Source: Bacteroidales bacterium UBA1182
GTDB lineage: Bacteria > Bacteroidota > Bacteroidia > Bacteroidales > Bacteroidaceae
DNA length: 5,444 bases
Direction: 5' to 3'
NCBI GenBank assembly: GCA_002310015.1
Contig: DBYQ01000085.1
Coordinates: 1 to 5,444 of the forward strand
Shown: one piece after another, positions 1 through 5,444 of the stretch
How the letters are laid out: every line of letters starts with the position of its first letter
How positions within the stretch are numbered: the stretch's first letter is position 1
Notes under the pieces: generated by a model
What the model was told of the DNA's origin: nothing
The model's input: only the letters and a program-made list of their open reading frames with translations
The model's database searches: none
Made by a program: the position numbers and the translations under genes

Positions 1-503
1 ACGATAGCGCGAGCTACAACGTCAAAATCAGGATTGGTAGAAGCACCGTTCATGTAACGCTTGTTACCGAATACGTTAGCGGTTGACCAAAGCAGCTTGG
101 CACCGGTCTCTTTCTGCTTCTCCTTGATGTAAGCAACGATAGCCTTCATGTTAGCCTCATACTCTGCTACGTTCTTGCCCTCTGAGATGAGGTCAACATC
201 GTGGAAGCAGAAATAAGGGATACCCAGCTTCTGCATCAGCTCGAAACCGGCATCAACCTTGTTCTTAGCGGTCTGAAGAGCGTCATCGGCCATCCAGGGG
301 AATGACTTTGTGCCACCACCAAACTGGTCAGCACCCTCTGCGCACAGTGTGTGCCACCATGCCATTGCAAAGCGCAGCCAATCCTTCATGGTCTTACCCA
401 TGATAACCTTGTTCTCGTCATAGTAATGGAAAGCCATAGGGTTCTTGCTGTCCTTACCCTCGAATTTGACCTTCTTCAAACCGGGAAAATACTCTTTTGC
501 CAT
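1..503 (-). CDS. xylA: Xylose isomerase (N-terminal part, runs off the window)
   Basis: Cytoplasmic enzyme that interconverts D-xylose and D-xylulose (and D-glucose and D-fructose), the first step of the isomerase route for xylose. The ATG is at 503-501 and 167 complete codons are visible; the family is about 440 residues long, so roughly the last 60% lies beyond position 1. The protein starts MAKEYFPGLKKVKFEGKDS and contains WLRFAMAWWHTLCAEG (42-57), DQFGGGTKSFPW (59-70), FCFHDVDLIS (98-107) and a stretch from STANVFGNKRYMNG into TNPDFDVVARA near the window edge. His101 and Asp104 sit exactly at the positions of the catalytic His/Asp pair of class II xylose isomerases, which have the extended N-terminus seen here. 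The metal-binding Glu and Asp residues are outside the window. No Shine-Dalgarno sequence precedes the ATG; the leader is A/T-rich, as is usual in Bacteroidetes. Codon choice looks strongly biased (mostly AAG, GAG, AAC, GGT and GCT), consistent with high expression. The gene follows xylB by 114 bases and has its own promoter. Confidence 0.97.
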   Translation of the reverse strand, partial: MAKEYFPGLKKVKFEGKDSKNPMAFHYYDENKVIMGKTMKDWLRFAMAWWHTLCAEGADQFGGGTKSFPWMADDALQTAKNKVDAGFELMQKLGIPYFCFHDVDLISEGKNVAEYEANMKAIVAYIKEKQKETGAKLLWSTANVFGNKRYMNGASTNPDFDVVARAI

Positions 504-549
504 AATTGATTTGTTATTAATAAAATGTGAATAATATATCTTGTTTTAC

Positions 550-570
550 GCCTTTCACGGCGCGAAAGGC
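550..570. promoter_or_regulatory. Inverted repeat at the predicted xylA transcription start (candidate operator)
   Basis: Perfect 7-base arms GCCTTTC and GAAAGGC are separated by 7 bases. With one G-T pair and one further C-G pair the stem could extend to 9 pairs around a 3-base loop. The repeat abuts the -7 box of the xylA promoter, sharing its last base, so it covers the predicted transcription start. No T-run follows on either strand, which argues against an intrinsic terminator. A repressor operator is the simplest reading; a hairpin at the very 5' end of the xylA message is the alternative. The cognate regulator cannot be identified from this window. Confidence 0.55.
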
Positions 571-599
571 AAAGTTACATTTATAATTCAAATAATCAA
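570..599 (-). promoter_or_regulatory. Bacteroidetes-type promoter of xylA
   Basis: Read on the minus strand, TAACTTTG (577-570) matches the Bacteroidetes -7 consensus TAnnTTTG exactly. A TTG at 599-597 lies 19 bases upstream, which fits the -33 element and its usual spacing for the phylum's primary sigma factor. Transcription would start a few bases past 570, roughly at 567-562, giving a leader of about 60 bases before the xylA ATG at 503. The leader is A/T-rich after the hairpin and has no Shine-Dalgarno sequence. This promoter would let xylA be transcribed separately from the upstream alpha-xylosidase and xylB genes. Confidence 0.7.
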
Positions 600-616
600 C
601 TCTTGGATGATTATTT
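590..616. promoter_or_regulatory. A/T-rich inverted repeat over the xylA -33 element
   Basis: Perfect 9-base arms AAATAATCA (590-598) and TGATTATTT (608-616) are separated by 9 bases, immediately after the xylB stop codon. The first arm overlaps the TTG taken as the xylA -33 element. As RNA on the minus strand it would form a weak hairpin with one G-C pair and no following U-run, so it is a poor terminator for xylB. On the plus strand a short T-run does follow, but no plus-strand gene ends here. A dimeric DNA-binding protein site is the more likely role, but A/T-rich repeats of this size can occur by chance. Confidence 0.4.
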
Positions 617-617
617 T

Positions 618-2117
618 TTAGAACTCATTTAAGTACATGTTAAGAATGCGTTTCCAGCGGGCGTATGCCTCCTCATACTGCGGCACAAGTTTCTTGTCAG
701 GCTCAATGACATTGAGTTTCTCAAGTGTTGCGAATGCCTCGTTATGATCCTTGTAAACACCGGCACCGATACCGGCACCCTTGGCAGCACCAACAGAGCC
801 GTCAGTATCATACAGCTCGATAGTAGCACCTGTTATACCGGCCAGAGTGTCGCGGAAAACAGGGTTCAGGAACATATTGGCATTTCCAGCATGAATCTTT
901 GAAATCTCCATACCCATCTCTACCATTACGTCCATACCGTACTTGAATGAGAACACTATACCCTCCTGCACGGCACGTGCCAGATGGTTGCGGTTATGTA
1001 TGTTGAAGTTGAATCCGTGAATGCTGCAGCCTACGTTGCGGTTACCAAGCACACGCTCTGCACCGTTACCGAACGGCAGTACTGATACGCCGTCGCAGCC
1101 CACAGGTACGCTCTGTGCAATCTTGTTCATATCACCGTATGAGAGACCCTCAAGCATGATGTTACGGCGTGTCCATGCATTCAGGATACCTGTACCGTTG
1201 ATGCAGAGCAGTACACCCAGACGGGTCTGTTTATTGGTATGGTTCACGTGAGCGAACGTATTTACCCTTGACTGAGGATCAAAGTTAACTGCACCGTTCA
1301 CACCATATACCACACCCGATGTACCTGCCGTTGCGGCAATCTCACCCGGGTTGAACACGTTCAGAGAGAGAGCGTTGTTAGGCTGGTCACCTGCACGGTA
1401 TGTAACAGGGATGCCTGCCTCTATTCCAAGCTCCTTGGCTGTAGCCAGAGATACACGGCCCTGCTCTGAGAACGTAGGCCTGATCTCAGGAATGAGTGAC
1501 TTGCTGAAACCATAGTAATCAAGCAGGAATTCGGCAACATCCTTTTCCTTGAAGTCCCACATCATACCTTCAGACAGACCTGATACGGTAGTGCTGGTGG
1601 TTCCGGTAAGACGCATGGCAATGTAATCACCCGGCAGCATTATCTTGTCTATCTTCTCATATATCTTGGGCTCGTTCTCCTTTACCCATGCAAGCTTGGC
1701 TGCTGTAAAGTTACCCGGTGAGTTGAGCAGATTGGTCAGGCACTGGCCCTTGCCTATCTCACGGAAAGCCTTGTCACCGTAAGGTACGGCACGTGAATCA
1801 CACCAGATGATAGCAGGGCGCAATGCCTTGCCGTTCTTGTCAACGCACACCAGGCCGTGCATCTGATATGAGATACCTATTGCCTCAATGTCAGAACCTT
1901 TTGCTCCTGACATCTGCATAACCTTGGCGGTCACGTTCTTGAGGTATGTCCACCAGTCATCGGGTTCCTGCTCTGCCCAACCCGGATTGAGGGCCTTGAT
2001 GGGGGCCTCTGAATCAGGGTAGAAAGCTGATGCCACACTCTTTCCTGTCTCAATTGATACAAGGCTGGCCTTCACTGAAGAGCTGCCTATGTCATAGCCT
2101 AACAGATACTTTTTCAT
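618..2117 (-). CDS. xylB: Xylulokinase, FGGY carbohydrate kinase family
   Basis: Cytoplasmic kinase that transfers phosphate from ATP to D-xylulose, giving D-xylulose 5-phosphate for the pentose phosphate pathway. The 499 residues match the usual family length and the gene looks intact. FGGY features appear in order: the N-terminal phosphate-binding segment GYDIGSSSVK (7-16); the sugar-binding MHG (86-88) within GISYQMHGLV, as in characterised XylB; an FGGY signature-1-like stretch TAAKLAWVKENEP (138-150); the probable catalytic base Asp244 in RAGDQPNNA; the ATP-site segment GTSGVV (265-270); and a C-terminal nucleotide-binding region GNANMFLNPVFRDTLAG (411-427), then GAAKGAGIGAG (443-453). 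The MHG motif and the xylA neighbour favour xylulokinase over glycerol, gluconate or ribulose kinases. ATG is at 2117-2115 with an A-rich leader and no Shine-Dalgarno sequence. The gene begins 35 bases after the alpha-xylosidase stop with no terminator or -7 box recognisable in the gap, so the two are probably co-transcribed. Confidence 0.95.
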   Translation of the reverse strand: MKKYLLGYDIGSSSVKASLVSIETGKSVASAFYPDSEAPIKALNPGWAEQEPDDWWTYLKNVTAKVMQMSGAKGSDIEAIGISYQMHGLVCVDKNGKALRPAIIWCDSRAVPYGDKAFREIGKGQCLTNLLNSPGNFTAAKLAWVKENEPKIYEKIDKIMLPGDYIAMRLTGTTSTTVSGLSEGMMWDFKEKDVAEFLLDYYGFSKSLIPEIRPTFSEQGRVSLATAKELGIEAGIPVTYRAGDQPNNALSLNVFNPGEIAATAGTSGVVYGVNGAVNFDPQSRVNTFAHVNHTNKQTRLGVLLCINGTGILNAWTRRNIMLEGLSYGDMNKIAQSVPVGCDGVSVLPFGNGAERVLGNRNVGCSIHGFNFNIHNRNHLARAVQEGIVFSFKYGMDVMVEMGMEISKIHAGNANMFLNPVFRDTLAGITGATIELYDTDGSVGAAKGAGIGAGVYKDHNEAFATLEKLNVIEPDKKLVPQYEEAYARWKRILNMYLNEF

Positions 2118-2152
2118 TGTTGATATGTTTTTTGATTGTTAATATCGTAAGT

Positions 2153-4996
2153 TTAATTCAGGACCTTGTTATAAATGATGTTTGAACCTTTATAGTCAAC
2201 AGAGAATTCCACTATCCTATCCGGCAGATGCAGACGTACATTGAACCTGCGTTCCGGAACCATCTCCTTGTAACCGCCGTGTCGCTGGCCAAAGGTGAAT
2301 ACATACCCGTTGCCACTCTCCCTGAAAGAGATCGGGATTACGGAGAATGCTCCGTCCTTGTATGCATTTGACGTACCGTCATCCTCATACAGGAGGAACT
2401 CTCCGTCACTGCCGGCATAGCAATCTACCGTAAGTTCATCAGCAGGATGTTCATCAACATAATTGACATCCTTGCCTGAAACTATGATTGCTCCTGACGG
2501 CACGAACAGAGGAATACGCTCGTATGGGGCATCGGCCTCAATCATCTGACCGCCCACAAATACGGAATCAGTATAATAATCATACCAGAACTTACCATTG
2601 GGCAGATATACATTCCTTGAAGTTGCACCGTATTCATATACCGGGCAGACCATGAGCGACGGTCCGAACATATACTGGTCAGATACTGAACGAGCCACCT
2701 TATCATCAGTGAAATCCATCACCAGACCACGCATGATGATCCTGTCCTCAAGCCATGCCTGGCCTGCCAGAGAATAGATATAAGGAATGAGCCTGTATCT
2801 CATCCGGTTATAATAGACAATAGATTTATATGCCGGATGGTCTGCCGGAGCAATGTTCCATACCTCACGCAGAGGATACTGCCCGTGAGCCCTGTACAAT
2901 GGTGCAAACGTTCCGAACTGGTACCAGCGTGTCTGGAGCTCACGCCACTCCTTGAGATCGGCATTCTCAACACGTGTACGGTCATACAACCTCTGTGCAT
3001 TGGCATAGCGGTTTTCAACACAGAAACCGCCGATATCCATGGTCCAGTAAGGATTACCGCAAAGCGAGTAGTTCAAGCCTGCGGTTATCTGTGAACGCAT
3101 ATCCTCCCAACGGGTGCCGATATCACCGCTCCATGATGCCGTAGAGTAACGCTGCAAACCGGCTGTACCTGAACGTGTAAGCTGGAACACACGCTTGCTT
3201 GAATCCTCCTTCAGCAAGCCTTCATATATGGCCTGGGCATTCATAAGTGAATAGGCTGTGAGGTACTCTGTCGATGAGCCCAGCTCCGTAGGTCCGCACA
3301 GCGCCTTCCAGTAGTCCATGGGCACACAGTCACGTATATTAGGTTCACTGGCATCCATCCACCAGGCATCAATGCCGTAGCCGTACAGATGATCCTTAAG
3401 CTGGTTCCAGAACAGTTCACGTGCACCGGCTGAATAAGCATCATAGAAAGAACCTATGTAACCAGGCCCCACCCAATCACGTATGCTGTCCTCAACGGCA
3501 CGGGTGTACATCCAGCCGTGTGAATCAAATTCCTTATAGTGCTCTGTTGATGTATAGAACTTGGGCCATACGGAGATCATCAGATGGGCATTCATACTGT
3601 GCACCCTGTCCATCATGGACTGAGGATTGGGATAGCGGGTCTCATCAAACTCATGAGAGCCCCAGGCGTCCTCCTTCCAGTAGTTCCAGTCCTGTACGAT
3701 ATTATCCAGGCCTATGCCACGGCGGCGGAACTCCCTGACGGTCTGAACCACTTCATTCTGGTTCTGATAATGCTCACGGCTTTGCCAGAAACCCATAGCC
3801 CACTTGGGCAGCATATTAGCTTCACCCACAAGACCATGCAAGCCCTGTATGACACCATCCATATCATCACCGGCAATAAAGTAGTAATCTGACTCCGGAA
3901 CCATCTCGTTCCACATGGTAAGCTTTTCCTGCTGCTCCTGGCTTACCGGAGCGTATGCTCTCAAGCCGCAGTATGATGTGCCGCCATCAGGACGCCACTC
4001 TATACGCAGGTCATATTTCTGCCCCTGCTTCATGTCAAAACTGAACTTGTATGAATTGGGGTTCCAGGCAGTGCGCCAACGCTCCTTTACAACCTCCTCA
4101 CCTCCAAGGAACACCTTAACATATCCGGCATAATAGAGGATAAAGCTGTATGTTCCTGATTCAGGAGCCTCAAGGGCGCCCTCATAGAGCACCCTCTGCC
4201 CCAAGCGCGGAAGGTTCTTTACCGTCTCTGAATCAACAAAATAGATTGAATCCTCCTGTCTTACCTGAGCACGCCCGCGCATACCGTTGTAATATGTTCC
4301 GGTCAGACTGCCCTGCTTGCCATCCTTGTCATAGAGCTTGAACAGACGGTTAAGCTGAATATACGGTTCCGTATTGCCGAACCGGCCCTGTGAGTATGAA
4401 TCCCACAAAATACCGTATCCAGCCGATGAAATCACAAACGGAATGCTGATCTTGGTGTTGTACTGATACAACTCTTCATTCTGACCCTTATAGTTCCATT
4501 GGTCAGACTGATGCTGTCCCAAGCCATAAAGGGCTTCATCATCAGAAGTGTCAAAGCGGTTTACCGTTGAATATCCGTGAGTACCGTCAACGGTAATCGG
4601 AGTGAATGATGCCGGCTCTGACTCATTGGTAATGCGGTTACCACCTGCATCGGTAAAACGTACCCGGCCATCAGCCTTGTTCACAAACGCACTCAGTCCG
4701 GCGGTCTGCAGTTCCACCTCTTCCTTACCGTCACGCACGGCAAACCCGGCTGCTTTTGCAGCATCAGGAAGTACAATCAGACTGTTTCTGTTACGGAATG
4801 TTTTATCCGGTGTTGAGGTCACTCTTATCACATGGTCGGACATCACAGTCAGACGCACCTTCTGCGGTCCTCCTGATGCAGCCTCGCGGATATTTACCAC
4901 GACACCGTCATCAAGAATCTTATACTCCTTATCCGTACAGGATGCCAATGCAAATAGCAAGAATACTGGAGCAAATAGTAACGACCGGATATTCAT
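2153..4996 (-). CDS. GH31 alpha-xylosidase lipoprotein with PA14 insert
   Basis: Probable exo-acting retaining alpha-xylosidase that removes alpha-linked xylose from the non-reducing end of xyloglucan oligosaccharides or similar alpha-xylosides. From the ATG at 4996 it has 947 residues. In order: a lipoprotein signal peptide with lipobox LASC (Cys20); an N-terminal beta-sandwich (about 25-225); a PA14 domain (about 228-350, opening GSLTGTYYNG); the GH31 barrel (about 395-750); and C-terminal beta domains (about 750-947). The nucleophile is Asp548 in AWWMDASEP and the probable acid/base is Asp625 in SWSGDIGTRWEDM. DWNYWKEDAWGSHEFDETRYPNP-type sequence at 436-458 and the PA14 insert resemble the xyloglucan alpha-xylosidases CjXyl31A of Cellvibrio and BoGH31A of Bacteroides ovatus. 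Acidic residues after Cys20 (TDKE) suggest export to the cell surface, an inference only. A TTG two codons upstream (5002) is in frame, but the ATG gives a standard signal peptide. Alpha-glucosidase activity cannot be excluded; the xylB-xylA neighbours favour xylose. Confidence 0.85.
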   Translation of the reverse strand: MNIRSLLFAPVFLLFALASCTDKEYKILDDGVVVNIREAASGGPQKVRLTVMSDHVIRVTSTPDKTFRNRNSLIVLPDAAKAAGFAVRDGKEEVELQTAGLSAFVNKADGRVRFTDAGGNRITNESEPASFTPITVDGTHGYSTVNRFDTSDDEALYGLGQHQSDQWNYKGQNEELYQYNTKISIPFVISSAGYGILWDSYSQGRFGNTEPYIQLNRLFKLYDKDGKQGSLTGTYYNGMRGRAQVRQEDSIYFVDSETVKNLPRLGQRVLYEGALEAPESGTYSFILYYAGYVKVFLGGEEVVKERWRTAWNPNSYKFSFDMKQGQKYDLRIEWRPDGGTSYCGLRAYAPVSQEQQEKLTMWNEMVPESDYYFIAGDDMDGVIQGLHGLVGEANMLPKWAMGFWQSREHYQNQNEVVQTVREFRRRGIGLDNIVQDWNYWKEDAWGSHEFDETRYPNPQSMMDRVHSMNAHLMISVWPKFYTSTEHYKEFDSHGWMYTRAVEDSIRDWVGPGYIGSFYDAYSAGARELFWNQLKDHLYGYGIDAWWMDASEPNIRDCVPMDYWKALCGPTELGSSTEYLTAYSLMNAQAIYEGLLKEDSSKRVFQLTRSGTAGLQRYSTASWSGDIGTRWEDMRSQITAGLNYSLCGNPYWTMDIGGFCVENRYANAQRLYDRTRVENADLKEWRELQTRWYQFGTFAPLYRAHGQYPLREVWNIAPADHPAYKSIVYYNRMRYRLIPYIYSLAGQAWLEDRIIMRGLVMDFTDDKVARSVSDQYMFGPSLMVCPVYEYGATSRNVYLPNGKFWYDYYTDSVFVGGQMIEADAPYERIPLFVPSGAIIVSGKDVNYVDEHPADELTVDCYAGSDGEFLLYEDDGTSNAYKDGAFSVIPISFRESGNGYVFTFGQRHGGYKEMVPERRFNVRLHLPDRIVEFSVDYKGSNIIYNKVLN

Positions 4997-5015
4997 ACAC
5001 AAGCTAATAATCCTA

Positions 5016-5043
5016 CAAACTTAATGATTTTCCAGAATTAGAA
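5016..5043 (-). promoter_or_regulatory. Probable promoter of the alpha-xylosidase-xylB unit
   Basis: TAAGTTTG, read on the minus strand at 5023-5016, matches the Bacteroidetes -7 consensus TAnnTTTG exactly and lies 19 bases before the ATG at 4996, implying a very short leader. The -33 element is weak: the best candidate is TTC at 5043-5041, with a 17-base spacer, and no TTG is at the right distance. A good -7 with a poor -33 would fit a promoter that depends on an activator, but this is inference. Confidence 0.5.
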
Positions 5044-5066
5044 CGCACGCAACGCGCATTTATTAT

Positions 5067-5107
5067 AAAAAAAATAATGGAGAAGATTGTTTCATCCTCT
5101 CCATTAT
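5067..5107 (-). terminator. Intrinsic terminator of the aldolase gene
   Basis: On the minus strand a perfect 10-base stem, ATAATGGAGA (5107-5098) and TCTCCATTAT (5083-5074), encloses 14 bases of which a further four pairs (one G-U) can form, leaving a 6-base loop. It is followed directly by a run of eight T (5074-5067, the first within the stem). It starts 26 bases after the aldolase stop codon. Plus-strand sequence past the stem has no T-run, so termination is one-directional. It should isolate aldolase transcription from the alpha-xylosidase unit. Confidence 0.9.
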
Positions 5108-5132
5108 CGTGTATGTGTGTTTATGGTGTGTC

Positions 5133-5444
5133 TTATTGCTGCAGAAGCTTGCCGTCTGAACCGAGTACCTCAACAATCTTGTGGATGTACATCTTCTTCA
5201 TGTTCTCGCGGGCGGGCTTGAGATACTGACGCGGATCAAAGTCACCCGGGTGCTCAGCAAGATGCTGACGGATGGCAGCGGTCATGGCCAGACGTGAGTC
5301 TGAGTCAATGTTGATCTTGCATACAGCGCTCTTGGCAGCCTTGCGGAGCTGCTCCTCAGGAATACCGATAGCGGCCTCGAGCTTGCCACCGAACTTGTTG
5401 ATGGTGTTAACCTCATCCATAGGAACTGATGAAGATCCGTGCAG
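5133..5444 (-). CDS. fba: Fructose-bisphosphate aldolase, class II (C-terminal part)
   Basis: Cytoplasmic, zinc-dependent enzyme that reversibly splits fructose 1,6-bisphosphate into dihydroxyacetone phosphate and glyceraldehyde 3-phosphate in glycolysis and gluconeogenesis. The last 103 residues are visible; Bacteroidetes class II aldolases are about 330 residues long, so two-thirds of the gene lies beyond 5444. The frame is open to the window edge, so the first Met (codon at 5420) is internal. The fragment opens LHGSSSVP, whose His corresponds to a zinc ligand of class II aldolases (His264 in the Escherichia coli enzyme). It continues with NKFGGKLEAAIGIPEEQLRK-type sequence and INIDSDSRLAM, whose NxDxD core corresponds to the dihydroxyacetone phosphate-binding NIDTD segment. 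Codon bias resembles that of xylA and fits a highly expressed housekeeping gene. Its own terminator follows, so it is probably not part of the xylose operon. Confidence 0.95.
   Translation of the reverse strand: MHGSSSVPMDEVNTINKFGGKLEAAIGIPEEQLRKAAKSAVCKINIDSDSRLAMTAAIRQHLAEHPGDFDPRQYLKPARENMKKMYIHKIVEVLGSDGKLLQQ

Noticed and set aside
590..616. Inverted repeat after the xylB stop as an intrinsic terminator
   Set aside because: The stem has only one G-C pair, and on the xylB transcript it is not followed by a U-run. The T-run is on the opposite strand, where no gene ends.
3421..3892. Overlapping open frames of about 100 codons on the plus strand
   Set aside because: They lie wholly within the GH31 catalytic region, resemble no known protein and have low-complexity composition typical of antisense reading of a real gene.
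4997..5002. TTG at 5002-5000 as the start of the alpha-xylosidase
   Set aside because: It is in frame but adds only two residues (Met-Cys) before an ATG at 4996 that gives a normal lipoprotein signal peptide, and TTG starts are uncommon.
4602..5024. Plus-strand open frame of 140 codons
   Set aside because: It is antisense to the GH31 N-terminus, its sequence mirrors that gene's codon pattern, and it has no recognisable domain or promoter.
5108..5132. TG/CA-rich stretch between the aldolase stop and its terminator
   Set aside because: It is short alternating sequence with no repeat unit or reading frame, so it is simply part of the aldolase 3' untranslated region.
1..5444. Search for CRISPR arrays, tRNA or rRNA genes, insertion sequences, attachment sites and SusC/SusD genes
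   Set aside because: Nothing supports any of these. Nearly all of the window is the four metabolic genes, and the only gaps over 100 bases are at 504-617 and 4997-5132, both described above.

Overview
The window comes from a member of the Bacteroidales, most likely a gut or rumen Bacteroides/Prevotella-type bacterium. Three observations support this: the XylA, XylB and aldolase sequences look like Bacteroidetes versions; start codons are preceded by A/T-rich leaders instead of Shine-Dalgarno sequences; and two intergenic regions carry the phylum-specific -7 promoter box TAnnTTTG. All four genes are on the minus strand, so transcription runs from high to low coordinates.

In order of transcription: (1) 5444-5133 holds the C-terminal part of a class II fructose-bisphosphate aldolase, followed by a strong intrinsic terminator (about 5107-5067) that separates it from what follows. 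(2) After a promoter-like region, 4996-2153 encodes a large lipoprotein glycoside hydrolase of family GH31 with an inserted PA14 domain, most likely an alpha-xylosidase of the type found in xyloglucan utilisation loci. (3) After a 35-base gap, 2117-618 encodes xylulokinase (xylB). (4) After a 114-base gap with its own well-formed promoter and two inverted repeats, 503-1 holds the first 167 codons of xylose isomerase (xylA), which runs off the window.

The last three genes form a short catabolic route. The cell-envelope alpha-xylosidase would release D-xylose from alpha-xylosides such as xyloglucan oligosaccharides. An importer not seen here would bring xylose into the cytoplasm, XylA would isomerise it to D-xylulose, and XylB would phosphorylate it to D-xylulose 5-phosphate for the pentose phosphate pathway. 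The aldolase is a housekeeping glycolytic gene and appears to be only a neighbour.

No undescribed system, mobile element, CRISPR array or RNA gene is visible. The most interesting part is regulatory: the xylA promoter is flanked by two different perfect inverted repeats, one across the -33 element and one across the predicted transcription start. The other points worth a look are the link between an envelope alpha-xylosidase and the xylose catabolic genes, and a loosely related half-site arrangement around the alpha-xylosidase promoter.
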